Assembly: GCF_006439355.1 (NCBI RefSeq)
Contig: NZ_VFTG01000005.1
Span: forward strand, 186,001 to 250,000
Reading direction: 5' to 3'
DNA from: Mesorhizobium sp. B4-1-3
GTDB taxonomy: Bacteria > Pseudomonadota > Alphaproteobacteria > Rhizobiales > Rhizobiaceae
DNA: 64,000 nucleotides
Of this stretch, positions 39,652 through 49,748 are shown piece after piece. How positions within the stretch are numbered: the first letter of the stretch is position 1; the number at the start of each line of letters is the position of its first letter. The notes beneath the pieces are model-generated. The model was not told the origin of the DNA. It was given only the letters and a program-made list of their open reading frames with translations, and did not search any database. A program made the position numbers and the translations under genes.

Positions 39652-40311
39652 GTGGACGAGATGAACGATCGCACTTGCATCGTTACGCGCAGGCAGGCCG
39701 AAGCGGATGAACTGATCCGCTTCGTCGTCGGCCCCGATTCGACTGTCGTTCCGGACATCAAGAGAAATCTGCCCGGCCGCGGTTGCTGGGTCACCGCCGA
39801 TCGCCTACATATCGACAAGGCAGCGGCGAAGAACCTGTTTGCCCGTGCATTCAAGGCACAGGTGACCGTTCCTGCCGATATCGGCGGCATGGTCGACGGG
39901 CTGCTCTCCAGATCCGCTCTGGGCATGCTCGGCCTTGCCCGCAAGGCCGGTGCCGTCGTTCTTGGCGCCGCCAAGGTCGAGGGCGCGGTGCGCGACGGGC
40001 AGGCGCTGCTGGTGCTGCATGCGACCGAAGCCTCGGACGATGGCGTCCGCAAGATCAGTCAGGCGCGGCGGGCAACCGTCCATCTTGGCGGCCCCGCCAT
40101 CCTTGCCTACAAACTTTTCTCCGAGGCCGAGTTGAGCTTGGCATTGGGGGGTACAAATGTGATACATGCTGCCGTCCTCGCGCAGGACGCGGGACTGGCG
40201 GTTGAGAAGCGCGTAGTTGCGCTCGACCGATATCGGGGCGGTACCCCGAACGATCTGGCAATGCTTGCGGCCGTTGCTGACGAAGATGATGCCGCAGAGG
40301 ATATGGAATGA
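39652..40311 (+). CDS. YlxR (DUF448) - ribosomal L7Ae-like fusion RNA-binding protein
   Basis: A two-domain protein. Residues 1-80 match YlxR, with [20 protein letters not shown] and [10 protein letters not shown]; residues about 90-185 match an L7Ae/L30e-like fold ([20 protein letters not shown] and the [19 protein letters not shown] stretch). The separate ylxR and ylxQ genes of Gram-positive nusA operons are fused here, which is normal for alphaproteobacteria. A GTG start is shown; an ATG 9 nt later is equally plausible. The stop overlaps the infB ATG (ATGA). Confidence 0.9.
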   Translation: MDEMNDRTCIVTRRQAEADELIRFVVGPDSTVVPDIKRNLPGRGCWVTADRLHIDKAAAKNLFARAFKAQVTVPADIGGMVDGLLSRSALGMLGLARKAGAVVLGAAKVEGAVRDGQALLVLHATEASDDGVRKISQARRATVHLGGPAILAYKLFSEAELSLALGGTNVIHAAVLAQDAGLAVEKRVVALDRYRGGTPNDLAMLAAVADEDDAAEDME

Positions 40312-42887
40312 ACGATACGAAATCGGGCGACGACAAGACGTTGAGCGTTACGCCGAAGAAGACCTTGACGCTGAAGCGCCCCGGCCTCGAGCAGGGCACC
40401 GTGCGTCAGAATTTCTCGCATGGCCGCACCAAGTCGGTCGTGGTCGAGACCAAGAAGCGCAAGTTCTCCCTGCCTGGCGACAAGCCGGAGCCGGTGGCGC
40501 CGTCCGTGTTCACGCCCAAGCCCGTCGCTGCTCCTGTCGCCGCCGCGCCTGCCGTGCAGGAAGCGCCCAAGGCGCCGCCTCCGCCGGCGGAGCGTTCCGG
40601 TATGGTTCTGAACGAACTCTCGCGCGGCGAGATGGAAGCGCGCCGCAGGGCGCTGGAAGGGTCCAAGGCCCGCGAGGCCGAGGATCGCCAGCGCGCTCTG
40701 GAAGATGCCAAGCGTCGCGCGGAGGAAGAGGAACGCCGCAAGCGTGAACGCGAGGAATCCGCGCGCCGTCAGGCAGAGGAGGAAGCGCGCCTGCAGGCCG
40801 AGGCCGAATCCCGTCGCCGTGCCGAGGAGGAGGCTCGCCGTCGCGCGCCGCAGGCCGCCGACATCGCCACGGCCGATGAGGAGGAAGAGGCTAAGCCCAG
40901 ACGCACAGGCACCGGCGGCGCAGCCAGCGCACCGCCGCGCCGTCTTGCGACGCCGGAAGTGGCTCGCCCGGCCAAGCCGACCAAGGGCGAGGAAGATCGC
41001 CGCCGCGGCAAGCTGACGCTGAACTCGGCGCTGTCGGATGACGACGCGCGCGCCCGCTCGCTATCGTCGATGCGTCGCCGCCAGGAAAAATTCAAACGCG
41101 CGCTTCATAATGAGCCGCGCGAGAAAGTCATGCGCGAAGTGATCCTGCCCGAAACCATCACCATCCAGGAACTGGCGCAGCGCATGTCCGAGCGCGCCGT
41201 GGACGTGGTCAAGTACTTCATGAAGCAGGGTCAGATCCTGAAGCCGGGCGATGTCATCGACGCCGATACGGCCGAGCTGGTGGCTTCCGAATTCGGCCAC
41301 ACTGTCCGCCGCGTCGCCGAGTCCGACATCGAGGAAGGCCTGTTCAACATCGCCGACCGCCCGGAGGACCTTGTGTCGCGTCCGCCGGTCGTGACCATCA
41401 TGGGCCACGTCGACCACGGCAAGACCTCGCTGCTCGACGCCATCCGCAACGCCAATGTCGTCTCCGGCGAGGCTGGCGGCATCACCCAGCACATCGGTGC
41501 TTACCAGATCGAGAAGAACGGTCAGAAGATCACCTTCATCGACACGCCCGGCCACGCCGCCTTCACGGCCATGCGCGCCCGCGGCGCCCAGGTCACCGAC
41601 ATCGCGGTGCTGGTGGTGGCGGCCGACGACAGCGTGATGCCGCAGACGATCGAATCGATCAACCATGCCAAGGCGGCTGGCGTGCCGATCATCGTGGCGA
41701 TCAACAAGATCGACAAGCGCGACGCCGACCCGCAGAAGGTGCGGACTGAGCTGCTGCGCCACGAAGTGTTCGTGGAATCAATGGGTGGCGAGGTGCTGGA
41801 CGTCGAGGTTTCGGCGACCAAGGGCATCAATCTTGACAAGCTGCTGGAAGCTATCCTGCTGCAGGCCGAAGTCCTCGACCTCAAGGCCAACCCGGACCGC
41901 ACCGCCGAAGGCGCGGTCATCGAGGCGCAGCTGGACAAGGGCCGTGGCCCGGTCGCCACCGTGCTAGTGCAGACCGGCACGCTGATGCCTGGCGACATCA
42001 TCGTCGCGGGCAATGAGTGGGGCCGTGTGCGTGCGCTCGTCAACGATCGCGGCGAGCATGTACCGGAAGCCCCGCCTGCAATGCCGGTCGAGGTGCTCGG
42101 CCTCCAGGGCACGCCCCAGGCAGGCGACCGCTTCGCCGTCGTCAACAACGAGGCGCGCGCCCGCGAGATCACCGAATACCGTCAGCGTCTGGCGCGCGAC
42201 AAGGCGGTGGCCAAGCATGCCGGCCAGCGCGGCTCGCTGGAGCAGATGATGTCGCAACTGCAGACGAGCGGGCTGAAGGAGTTCCCGCTGGTCATCAAGG
42301 GCGACGTGCAGGGCTCCATCGAGGCGATCAATGCCGCTCTCGAAAAGCTCGGCAACGATGAGGTCAGGGTGCGGATCGTCCATTCGGGCGCCGGCGGCAT
42401 CACCGAAAGCGACGTCTCTCTGGCCGAGACGTCCGGTGCCGCGATCATCGGCTTCAACGTCCGCGCCAACGCGCAGGCGCGCACCGCGGCTGCTGCCGCG
42501 GGCATCGAGATCCGCTACTACTCGATCATCTACAACCTCGTCGACGACGTGAAGGCCGCCCTTTCCGGCATGCTCTCTCCGGAGCGGCGCGAGACCTTCA
42601 TCGGCAATGCCGAGATCCTCGAAATCTTCGACATCTCGAAGATCGGCAAGATCGCCGGCTGCCGCGTCACCGAAGGCAAGGTCGAGCGTGGCGCAGGCGT
42701 GCGCCTGATCCGCGACAACGTCGTCGTCCACGAAGGCACGCTGAAGACGCTGAAGCGCTTCAAGGACGAGGTTGCGGAAGTGCCGGGCGGCCAGGAATGC
42801 GGCATGGCGTTCCAGAACTACGAGGACATGCGCGTCGGTGACATCATCGAGTGCTTCCGCGTCGAGATGGTGAACAGGACGCTCTAA
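40308..42887 (+). CDS. infB: Translation initiation factor IF-2
   Basis: A GTPase that places fMet-tRNA in the 30S P site. After an N-terminal region with a long Glu/Arg/Ala-rich charged helix (about 100-185) comes the IF2_N motif and the G domain: GHVDHGKT (about 366-373), DTPGHAAF and NKIDKRDAD. Domains II-IV follow, with [20 protein letters not shown] and the C-terminal tRNA-binding [22 protein letters not shown]. 859 aa. Translationally coupled to the upstream gene. Confidence 0.98.
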   Translation: MNDTKSGDDKTLSVTPKKTLTLKRPGLEQGTVRQNFSHGRTKSVVVETKKRKFSLPGDKPEPVAPSVFTPKPVAAPVAAAPAVQEAPKAPPPPAERSGMVLNELSRGEMEARRRALEGSKAREAEDRQRALEDAKRRAEEEERRKREREESARRQAEEEARLQAEAESRRRAEEEARRRAPQAADIATADEEEEAKPRRTGTGGAASAPPRRLATPEVARPAKPTKGEEDRRRGKLTLNSALSDDDARARSLSSMRRRQEKFKRALHNEPREKVMREVILPETITIQELAQRMSERAVDVVKYFMKQGQILKPGDVIDADTAELVASEFGHTVRRVAESDIEEGLFNIADRPEDLVSRPPVVTIMGHVDHGKTSLLDAIRNANVVSGEAGGITQHIGAYQIEKNGQKITFIDTPGHAAFTAMRARGAQVTDIAVLVVAADDSVMPQTIESINHAKAAGVPIIVAINKIDKRDADPQKVRTELLRHEVFVESMGGEVLDVEVSATKGINLDKLLEAILLQAEVLDLKANPDRTAEGAVIEAQLDKGRGPVATVLVQTGTLMPGDIIVAGNEWGRVRALVNDRGEHVPEAPPAMPVEVLGLQGTPQAGDRFAVVNNEARAREITEYRQRLARDKAVAKHAGQRGSLEQMMSQLQTSGLKEFPLVIKGDVQGSIEAINAALEKLGNDEVRVRIVHSGAGGITESDVSLAETSGAAIIGFNVRANAQARTAAAAAGIEIRYYSIIYNLVDDVKAALSGMLSPERRETFIGNAEILEIFDISKIGKIAGCRVTEGKVERGAGVRLIRDNVVVHEGTLKTLKRFKDEVAEVPGGQECGMAFQNYEDMRVGDIIECFRVEMVNRTL

Positions 42888-43012
42888 ATTCGGCTATACT
42901 TGCCGGAATGAAACGGGCGGCGGCCGCAGGGCTGCCGCCCATACCGCTCATGCATTTTGAGACATGCGGCGTGGTTCCATCCCGCGCTCCACGATTTCAG
43001 GACCGAAGAAAT

Positions 43013-43429
43013 ATGTCCCGTTCGACACAGTCAGGCCCTTCCCAGCGCATGCTGCGCGTCGGCGAGCAGGTGCGCCATGCGCTTTCCGAGACGTTGCAGC
43101 GTGGCGAGATCATCGATCCTGTGATCGAGAACAGCGTCGTCTCGGTCTCCGAGGTGCGCATGTCGCCCGATCTCAAGATCGCCACCGCCTTCGTTTCGCC
43201 GCTCGGCGCGGGCGACGACAACGCCGTGGTCGAGGCGCTCAACAGGCATGCGAAGTTCATCCGCGGCCGTGTTTCCGGCGCGTTGAGGCAGATGAAGTAC
43301 ATCCCGGAGTTCCGCTTCCGGCTCGACACCTCCTTCGACAATTTCGCGAAGATCAATGAACTGCTGAAATCGCCCGAAGTCGCGCGCGATCTCGGCGACG
43401 GCAAGAACAACGACAAGGACGAGGACTAG
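43013..43429 (+). CDS. rbfA: Ribosome-binding factor A
   Basis: A small KH-like protein for late 30S assembly and cold adaptation. [20 protein letters not shown] (about 11-30), [20 protein letters not shown] and the [18 protein letters not shown] stretch are standard. The ATG start follows GAAGAA; an upstream in-frame GTG/ATG would extend into infB and lacks family similarity. 138 aa, with an acidic tail. One base separates it from truB, whose ribosome binding site lies in its last codons. Confidence 0.94.
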   Translation: MSRSTQSGPSQRMLRVGEQVRHALSETLQRGEIIDPVIENSVVSVSEVRMSPDLKIATAFVSPLGAGDDNAVVEALNRHAKFIRGRVSGALRQMKYIPEFRFRLDTSFDNFAKINELLKSPEVARDLGDGKNNDKDED

Positions 43430-43430
43430 A

Positions 43431-44390
43431 TTGGCGCGTCGCGGCAAGAAGAAGGGGCGGCCGGTCTCCGGCTGGGTGGTGCTGGACAAGCCGGTGGGCA
43501 TGGGCTCGACCGAAGCCGTCTCCAAGATCAAATGGCTGTTCCAGGCCGAGAAGGCGGGCCATGCCGGTACGCTCGATCCGCTCGCCTCCGGCATGCTGCC
43601 GATCGCGCTCGGCGAGGCGACCAAGACCGTTCCTTATGTGCAGGACGGCGCCAAGGTCTACCGCTTCACCGTCGCCTGGGGCGAGGAGCGCTCGACCGAC
43701 GACCTCGAAGGCCCGGTGACCAACAGCTCCGACCGCCGTCCGGCCGAGGCCGAGCTGCGGGCGCTGTTGCCCAAATACACCGGCGTCATCATGCAGACGC
43801 CGCCGCAATTCTCGGCCATCAAGATCGCCGGCGAGCGCGCCTACGACCTCGCCCGCGACGGCGAGACGGTCGAGATACCCGCGCGGGAAATTGAAATCGG
43901 CCGTTTGGATATTGTCGAGCATGGCACCGACAAAACCGTCTTCGAGGTCGAATGCGGCAAGGGCACCTATGTGCGCTCGCTGGCTCGCGACATGGGTCGC
44001 GACCTCGGCTGCTTCGGCCATATCGCTGAGTTGCGCCGCGTCGAGGTCGAGCCGTTCACACCGGAGGATTTCGTCACGGTAGCCGAGCTGGAAGCGGCCC
44101 GCTTCGGCGACAGGACAGAAGCAGGCCCGGACGAAGCCGCGATCCCGGTCGATTTCAGCGCCATTGACGCATTGCTCGTCGAAACGGCGGTGGCGCTCGA
44201 CTGCCTGCCGCAGGTCGCCGTCAGCGACGACGCGGCAACCAAGATCCGCCTCGGCAACCCCGTCATCATTCGCGGCCGCGATGCGCCGGTCGAGGCCGAG
44301 GAGGCCTGCGCCACCGCGCGCGGCAAGCTCGTCGCCATCGGCGCCATCGAGCAGGGCATGTTCAAGCCGAAGCGGGTCTTTGCCGGGTGA
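43431..44390 (+). CDS. truB: tRNA pseudouridine(55) synthase TruB
   Basis: Makes psi55 in the T-loop of tRNAs. The catalytic block [12 protein letters not shown] (D49 as nucleophile) and [11 protein letters not shown] are exact, [12 protein letters not shown] and [15 protein letters not shown] are further motifs. The start is a TTG with GAGG 6 nt upstream, overlapping the end of rbfA's coding sequence. 319 aa. It ends the rimP-to-truB operon; a palindromic repeat follows. Confidence 0.96.
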   Translation: MARRGKKKGRPVSGWVVLDKPVGMGSTEAVSKIKWLFQAEKAGHAGTLDPLASGMLPIALGEATKTVPYVQDGAKVYRFTVAWGEERSTDDLEGPVTNSSDRRPAEAELRALLPKYTGVIMQTPPQFSAIKIAGERAYDLARDGETVEIPAREIEIGRLDIVEHGTDKTVFEVECGKGTYVRSLARDMGRDLGCFGHIAELRRVEVEPFTPEDFVTVAELEAARFGDRTEAGPDEAAIPVDFSAIDALLVETAVALDCLPQVAVSDDAATKIRLGNPVIIRGRDAPVEAEEACATARGKLVAIGAIEQGMFKPKRVFAG

Positions 44391-44414
44391 TTCCGGTGCA
44401 ATTTCGTTGTTTGT

Positions 44415-44464
44415 GCAATCCCGGACGGAAAACCGCTGCACACTTCTCCTGGAATCGCTCTAAT
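44415..44464. repeat. Short palindromic repeat, family 1, copy 2 (inverted)
   Basis: Reverse orientation: GCAATCCCGGACGGAAAACC, then gctgcacacttctcctggaatcg and gctcta. The reverse complement starts TAGAGCGATTCC. It lies between truB and corA, where it could act as a transcript-end hairpin. Confidence 0.75.
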
Positions 44465-44495
44465 CTTCGGCTGAGCGCGAGAGCCCAGGGAACTC

Positions 44496-45590
44496 ATGGC
44501 AAAGGCTGACACCGGCAGGAAAAGGGCGCCGTCGAAAACCCGCCGGCCTCCGGTCGGCGCGTCGCCCGGCACGCTTATCGCCGATCCCGCGGCGCAGCGC
44601 AGCGAGCTTCGGCTGACGCTGATCTCGCCTCGGAAATATGAAACCATCGACAATGCATCGATCGACGACCTCAACGCCCATTGCGAGAAATGGCCAGTCG
44701 TCTGGCTGGACTGCACCGGGCTTGCCAACATCCCGCTGATCGAGGAGATCGGCCGCATCTTCAACTTGCACCCGCTGGCGCTGGAGGACGTCGTCAACAC
44801 CGGCCAGCGGCCCAAGGTGGATTTCTACGAAGATCACGCCTTCGTCGTCATGCGCATGATCGACGATGTCACCTCGCATCGCTACGAGCAGGTCGCACTG
44901 TTCTTCGGCGGCAATTTCGTCGTCACCTTCCAGGAGCGCCAGGGCGATCCGTTCGATCCGGTGCGCAAGCGCATTGCCGGCGCGATGCCCAACCGGCTCC
45001 GCTCGCGTGGCGCCGACTATCTCGCCTACGCACTGATCGATGCCATCGTCGACAGTTATTTCCCGCCCATCGAGGCGGCGAGCGAAACGGTTGACGGCAT
45101 CGAGGACGAAATGCTGAACAAGCCGCACAAGCATCAGATGCGGCAGCTGCATGAACTGAGGCGCGACGCCAACGTGCTGAAAGGCGTTCTGTGGCCGATG
45201 CGCGACGCGCTGGCGACGCTGATCCGCAACGACGTGCCCTTCGTGAAGGCCGAGACCAAGATCTTCTTCAATGACACGCTCGATCATTCGCTGCGCCTGA
45301 TCGAGCTGGTCGAGAACCAGCGCGACATGCTCACTGGCCTGATCGAGATGCATGTCTCGCTGACCCAGGCCCGCACCAACGACGTCATTTCCTATCTGAC
45401 CATCGTCTCGGTGATCTTCATGCCGCTGACCTTCCTGGTCGGCGTCTGGGGCATGAATTTCGATCCGCAAAGCTCGCCCTGGAATATGCCCGAGCTGAAG
45501 GCCTATTACGGCTATCCCGCCTCGCTCATGTTCATGGCGATCGTTGCGATCGGTCTGATTGCGTTCTTCAAATGGAAGAAGTGGCTGTAG
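44496..45590 (+). CDS. corA: CorA-type magnesium/cobalt transporter
   Basis: A homopentameric Mg2+ channel of the inner membrane. A large cytoplasmic N-terminal domain (FNLHPLALEDVVNTGQRPKV, about 89-108) leads through the long stalk helix to two C-terminal transmembrane helices; TM1 ends in the GMN selectivity signature (GVWGMNFDPQ, about 318-327), and the basic C-terminus (KWKKWL) is typical. 364 aa. AGGGAA precedes the ATG. Confidence 0.94.
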   Translation: MAKADTGRKRAPSKTRRPPVGASPGTLIADPAAQRSELRLTLISPRKYETIDNASIDDLNAHCEKWPVVWLDCTGLANIPLIEEIGRIFNLHPLALEDVVNTGQRPKVDFYEDHAFVVMRMIDDVTSHRYEQVALFFGGNFVVTFQERQGDPFDPVRKRIAGAMPNRLRSRGADYLAYALIDAIVDSYFPPIEAASETVDGIEDEMLNKPHKHQMRQLHELRRDANVLKGVLWPMRDALATLIRNDVPFVKAETKIFFNDTLDHSLRLIELVENQRDMLTGLIEMHVSLTQARTNDVISYLTIVSVIFMPLTFLVGVWGMNFDPQSSPWNMPELKAYYGYPASLMFMAIVAIGLIAFFKWKKWL

Positions 45591-45780
45591 CCTTTGAGAT
45601 TCGTCCTTTTCGCAACCAGAACCTGCGACAAGCCGGCTTGACAATTGGGCTGGTGTTTTTTCCGGAATTGCACTATATGCGCCGCAGCTTCGCGCCCTGA
45701 CGCGTCGCTTGCACTGGCCTCTGCTGGACGACATCCCGGCTGTGGGCGTCCCGTTTCCTCCAACAGATAAGGAAAGCACG

Positions 45781-46050
45781 ATGTCGATCACTGCCGATCG
45801 CAAGAAGGAATTGATGACCGAATTCGCAACCGCCAAGGGCGACACCGGATCTCCGGAAGTCCAGGTTGCCATCCTTTCCGAGCGCATCAAGAACTTGACC
45901 GAGCACTTCAAGGATCACAAGAAGGATAACCATTCCCGCCGTGGTCTGCTTGCTCTGGTCTCCCAGCGCCGCAGCCTGCTTGACTATCTCAAGCGCAAGG
46001 ATGACGCGCGCTACCAGACGCTGATCGACAAGCTCGGTCTGCGTCGCTGA
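45781..46050 (+). CDS. rpsO: 30S ribosomal protein S15
   Basis: A small 89-aa protein that binds the 16S rRNA central domain. [36 protein letters not shown] and [20 protein letters not shown] are the standard S15 sequence. The start ATG follows AAGGAAAG. The order rpsO-pnp is widely conserved. A GC-rich hairpin lies just after the stop. Confidence 0.98.
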   Translation: MSITADRKKELMTEFATAKGDTGSPEVQVAILSERIKNLTEHFKDHKKDNHSRRGLLALVSQRRSLLDYLKRKDDARYQTLIDKLGLRR

Positions 46051-46057
46051 CGAATTG

Positions 46058-46088
46058 ACCGGCGGGCTCTCGAACAGGGCCCGCCGGT
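46058..46088 (+). terminator. Hairpin after rpsO
   Basis: Arms accggcgggc and gcccgccggt form a perfect 10-bp stem with an 11-nt loop beginning 8 nt after the rpsO stop. The following bases are not T-rich, so partial termination or mRNA end protection is more likely than full termination, as in the rpsO-pnp operon elsewhere. Confidence 0.6.
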
Positions 46089-46198
46089 TGCGCATTGGCG
46101 CATCGGATGATCCGCTGCATCGGTGCTGAAAAGGAATTCTTCTCCGCGCATGGCGCGTTCCGGAAGCAGCGGTTTCCGGGGTCATGCGCAAGGTCGGG

Positions 46199-46238
46199 CA
46201 ACCAGTTGGCCAATCGGCCAACCAGTTGGCCAATCGGG
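46199..46238 (+). repeat. 20-bp tandem direct repeat with internal hairpin in the pnp leader
   Basis: Two contiguous copies of CAACCAGTTGGCCAATCGG(C/G), 46199-46218 and 46219-46238, differing only at the last base. TTGGCC from copy 1 pairs with GGCCAA spanning the junction (46206-46221, 4-nt loop). Only two units, so not a CRISPR or typical minisatellite. Confidence 0.85.
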
Positions 46239-46433
46239 TTCCGGATCGCAGAGGGCTATCCGGAGCCGCCCATGGACGGTCATGGGGCAGGATTGCAGGA
46301 TGCTCGCTCGGCGCAGAGCCGGACTTGATCGAGCTTCCCGTTGTCTTGCCCGTGGCTGCCCGAAGGAAGCCAGGGAAGGGAGAACCCGTAGCCGTAGGAC
46401 GGCGCGGCCCTTTCCGCATATGAAGGACAAGAT

Positions 46434-48584
46434 ATGTTCAATCAACACAAAGTGGAAATCGAATGGGGCGGCCGTCCGCTCATCCTGGAAACCGGCAAGA
46501 TCGCGCGCCAGGCTGACGGCGCGGTGCTCGCCACCTACGGCGAGACCGTCGTTCTCGCCACCGTCGTTTCGATGAAGGAGCCGAAGCCCGGGCTCGATTT
46601 CTTCCCGCTTACCGTCAACTACCAGGAAAAGACCTATGCCGCCGGCAAGATCCCGGGCGGCTATTTCAAGCGTGAGGGCCGTCCGAGCGAGAAGGAAACG
46701 CTGGTTTCGCGCCTGATCGACCGTCCGATCCGCCCGCTTTTTGCCGACGGCTACAAGAACGACACCCAGATCGTCGTTACCGTCGTCCAGCATGACCTCG
46801 AGAACGATCCGGACATCCTGTCGATCGTCGCCACCTCCGCCGCGCTCACGCTTTCGGGCGTGCCCTTCATGGGCCCGATCGGCGGCGCCCGCGTTGGCTA
46901 TATCAACGGCGAATATGTGCTCAACCCGCATATCGACGAGATGCAGGAATCCAAGCTCGACCTCGTCGTCGCCGGCACCGGCGACGCCGTGCTGATGGTC
47001 GAGTCCGAGGCCAAGGAACTCTCCGAGGAACTGATGCTCGGCGCCGTCATGTTCGGCCACAGGAGCTTCCAGCCGGTGATCGAGGCGATCATCAAGCTGG
47101 CAGAGGTCGCCGCCAAGGAGCCGCGCGACTTCACCGCGCCGGATTATTCCGCGCTCGAAGCCGAGATGCTGAAGGTCGTCGGCGACGAGCTTCGCGAGGC
47201 CTATAAGATCACCGACAAGCAGTCGCGCTATGCCGCGGTCGACGCCGTCAAGGCGAAGGTCAAGGCCGCGTTCGCTCCGGCCGAGGGCGAGGAGGCCAAG
47301 TACACTTCCGAGCAGATAGGCAGCGTCTTCAAGGAGCTCCAGGCCAAGGTCGTTCGCTGGAACATCCTCGACACCGGCTCGCGCATCGACGGCCGCGATC
47401 TTAAGACCGTGCGCAAGATCGTCTCCGAGGTAGGCGTTCTGCCGCGCACCCATGGTTCGGCGCTGTTCACCCGCGGCGAAACCCAGGCGCTGGTCGTCGC
47501 CACGCTGGGTACCGGCGAGGACGAGCAGTATGTCGATTCGCTGACCGGCATGTACAAGGAGAAGTTCCTTCTCCATTACAACTTCCCGCCCTACTCGGTC
47601 GGCGAAACCGGCCGCATGGGTTCGCCGGGCCGTCGCGAGATCGGCCATGGCAAGCTCGCCTGGCGCGCCATTCGCCCGATGCTGCCTAGCGCCGACCAGT
47701 TCCCCTATACGCTGCGTGTCGTCTCCGAGATCACCGAGTCTAACGGCTCGTCCTCGATGGCGACCGTCTGCGGCACCTCGCTGGCGCTGATGGATGCCGG
47801 CGTGCCGCTGGCCAAGCCGGTTGCCGGCATCGCCATGGGCTTGATCAAGGAAGGCGAACGTTTCGCCGTGCTCTCAGACATCCTGGGCGACGAGGACCAT
47901 CTCGGCGACATGGACTTCAAGGTCGCCGGTACCGCCAATGGCGTCACCTCGCTGCAGATGGACATCAAGATCGAGGGCATCACCGAGGAAATCATGGGCA
48001 TCGCGCTGGGCCAAGCCAAGGACGGCCGCCTGCACATCCTGGGTGAGATGGCGCATGCGATCTCCGGCGCCCGCGCCGAGCTCGGCGAGTTCGCGCCGCG
48101 CATTGAGGTCATGCACATCCCGACCGACAAGATCCGCGATGTCATCGGCTCCGGCGGCAAGGTGATCCGCGAGATCGTCGAGAAGACCGGCGCCAAGATC
48201 AACATCGAGGACGACGGCACCGTCAAGATCGCTTCGGCGAACGCTAAGGAGATCGAGGCGGCGAAGAAGTGGATACACACCATCGTCGCCGAGCCGGAAG
48301 TCGGTGAAATCTACGAAGGCACCGTCGTCAAGACGGCCGACTTCGGCGCGTTCGTCAATTTCTTCGGCCCGCGCGATGGCCTCGTCCACATCTCGCAGCT
48401 CGCCAATGAGCGCGTCGCCAAGACCTCCGACGTCGTCAAGGAAGGCGACAAGGTGTGGGTCAAGCTGATGGGCTTCGACGAGCGCGGCAAGGTGCGCCTG
48501 TCGATGAAGGTCGTCGACCAGGCGACCGGCAAGGAAATCGTCCAGGACAAGAAGAAGTCGGACGGCGAGGAAGACGCCGCCTGA
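46434..48584 (+). CDS. pnp: Polyribonucleotide nucleotidyltransferase (PNPase)
   Basis: A trimeric 3'-5' phosphorolytic exoribonuclease and degradosome part. Two RNase PH domains (the first with [17 protein letters not shown], the second with [20 protein letters not shown] and GHGKLAWRA), then KH ([20 protein letters not shown], about 563-582) and S1 ([20 protein letters not shown], about 622-641) domains. 716 aa. The structured leader upstream suggests feedback control of its mRNA. Confidence 0.98.
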   Translation: MFNQHKVEIEWGGRPLILETGKIARQADGAVLATYGETVVLATVVSMKEPKPGLDFFPLTVNYQEKTYAAGKIPGGYFKREGRPSEKETLVSRLIDRPIRPLFADGYKNDTQIVVTVVQHDLENDPDILSIVATSAALTLSGVPFMGPIGGARVGYINGEYVLNPHIDEMQESKLDLVVAGTGDAVLMVESEAKELSEELMLGAVMFGHRSFQPVIEAIIKLAEVAAKEPRDFTAPDYSALEAEMLKVVGDELREAYKITDKQSRYAAVDAVKAKVKAAFAPAEGEEAKYTSEQIGSVFKELQAKVVRWNILDTGSRIDGRDLKTVRKIVSEVGVLPRTHGSALFTRGETQALVVATLGTGEDEQYVDSLTGMYKEKFLLHYNFPPYSVGETGRMGSPGRREIGHGKLAWRAIRPMLPSADQFPYTLRVVSEITESNGSSSMATVCGTSLALMDAGVPLAKPVAGIAMGLIKEGERFAVLSDILGDEDHLGDMDFKVAGTANGVTSLQMDIKIEGITEEIMGIALGQAKDGRLHILGEMAHAISGARAELGEFAPRIEVMHIPTDKIRDVIGSGGKVIREIVEKTGAKINIEDDGTVKIASANAKEIEAAKKWIHTIVAEPEVGEIYEGTVVKTADFGAFVNFFGPRDGLVHISQLANERVAKTSDVVKEGDKVWVKLMGFDERGKVRLSMKVVDQATGKEIVQDKKKSDGEEDAA

Positions 48585-48607
48585 TCGGTTTGATCGGATA
48601 ATTCAAG

Positions 48608-48638
48608 ACGGGCGCGCCGCAAGGTCGCGCCCGTTTTG
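48608..48638 (+). terminator. Intrinsic terminator of pnp
   Basis: Perfect 9-bp arms acgggcgcg and cgcgcccgt with a 9-nt loop, followed by TTTGTTT. It begins about 24 nt after the pnp stop codon. This is the cleanest intrinsic terminator in the window. Confidence 0.85.
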
Positions 48639-48675
48639 TTTGAGGGCACTGCAAAGAGTTCTACGGAGCAGGTGA

Positions 48676-49683
48676 ATGGCCGCCGAGCCGCTGAAGACGC
48701 TGTTCTATCCGTTTGAGGCCGAGGCGCTGCCTCTGCCCAGAAAGGATGCCCGCGTCCTTTTTCTCGGCGCCGAGCCTGGCTTCCGCTTGCCCGAAGGTTT
48801 CGAGGCGGCGCTGCATCTCGTGCAAGGCTTTCGGCCATATTTTCGTGCCTTGCAGGCATCCGGTTACACGGTCACGCCGCGCGTGGAAGGTTCCGGCTTC
48901 GACATGGCACTGGTGCTTGCGGGCCGCCATCGCGGCCAGAATGAGCGGCGCATCGCCGAGGCCATCGAGCGTGTGGCGCCGGGCGGATTGGTCGTCATTG
49001 CCGGGGGCAAGGACGACGGCATTGACAGCCTGCGCAAGCGGATCGACATGCTGTCGCCGCTCGAAGGCCATCTGCCGAAACATCACGGCGTTGCTTTCTG
49101 GTTCCGGCGGACCGGCACGGAGGCGGCCGCGGCGCTGCGCGCCGGCAACCGCGACCTCGTCATCGAAGGCGGCTTCAAGACCGCGCCCGGGATGTTCTCG
49201 TTCGATCGGATCGATGCGGGTTCGAAATTGCTTGCCGCGAACCTGCCCGGCGATCTCAAAGGCAATGTCGCTGATTTCTGCGCCGGCTGGGGTTATCTGG
49301 CGGCGGAAGTCCTGCAGCGCTCGCAAGGTCTCACCACGCTCGATCTCTACGAAGCGGATTTCGAGGCCCTGGAGGCGGCCAGGCTGAACGTCCACGGCGT
49401 CATCGAGCCGCGCTTCTTCTGGATCGATCTGCTCACCGAGGGCGTCGAACGGCGCTACGACGCGGTCGTCATGAACCCGCCTTTCCACAGCGGCCGCGCC
49501 GCCGAGCCCGGCATCGGCGCCGGCATCATCCGCGCGGCGTCGAAGGCCCTGAAACCGGGCGGCCGCCTGTTCATGGTCGCCAACCGCCAGCTTCCTTATG
49601 AGCAGATACTGGACGCGGCCTTTGCCAGCCATGTCGAGATCGCCCACGATAACATGTTCAAGGTGTTTTCGGCGCGTCGCTAA
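48676..49683 (+). CDS. RsmC-like SAM-dependent methyltransferase
   Basis: Resembles 16S rRNA (guanine-1207-N2)-methyltransferase RsmC. As in RsmC there is an inactive N-terminal methyltransferase-like half and an active C-terminal half with VADFCAGWGYLAAEVLQ (SAM motif I, about 197-213) and the catalytic NPPFH motif (about 270-274). 335 aa. The start ATG follows GGAGCAGG. The rRNA target is inferred from family only; RsmG- or RlmG-like targets are possible. Confidence 0.85.
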   Translation: MAAEPLKTLFYPFEAEALPLPRKDARVLFLGAEPGFRLPEGFEAALHLVQGFRPYFRALQASGYTVTPRVEGSGFDMALVLAGRHRGQNERRIAEAIERVAPGGLVVIAGGKDDGIDSLRKRIDMLSPLEGHLPKHHGVAFWFRRTGTEAAAALRAGNRDLVIEGGFKTAPGMFSFDRIDAGSKLLAANLPGDLKGNVADFCAGWGYLAAEVLQRSQGLTTLDLYEADFEALEAARLNVHGVIEPRFFWIDLLTEGVERRYDAVVMNPPFHSGRAAEPGIGAGIIRAASKALKPGGRLFMVANRQLPYEQILDAAFASHVEIAHDNMFKVFSARR

Positions 49684-49685
49684 AA

Positions 49686-49729
49686 GCAATTCCAGGAAAG
49701 TGTGAAGCGGTTTTCCGCCCGGAATTGCG
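49686..49729. repeat. Short palindromic repeat, family 1, copy 3
   Basis: GCAATTCCAGGAAAGTGTGA to CCCGGAATTGCG, between the convergent methyltransferase and EAL genes. It starts 2 nt after the methyltransferase stop and could terminate transcription from both sides. Confidence 0.8.
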
Positions 49730-49748
49730 CCGGGAAAAGCTGGGCACT

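Larger units (their letters stand above)
46051..46433 (+). other. 383-bp rpsO-pnp intergenic region (pnp leader)
   Basis: This gap holds the rpsO hairpin at its start, a 20-bp tandem direct repeat with an internal hairpin in the middle (both annotated separately), and then GC-rich sequence to the pnp start. In enterobacteria the pnp leader carries an RNase III site through which PNPase regulates itself; a structured leader of this length fits that kind of control but its details are not conserved. No convincing small protein is seen. Confidence 0.55.

Noticed and set aside
42851..43012. N-terminal extension of RbfA overlapping infB
   Set aside because: The extra 54 residues do not resemble RbfA and overlap the infB end; the ATG at 43013 begins the normal protein.
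45638..45679. TTGACA and TATATG ahead of rpsO as one promoter
   Set aside because: The spacing is 30 bp, far outside the sigma70 range.
46199..46238. CRISPR-like repeat
   Set aside because: Only two contiguous copies without spacers and no cas genes.
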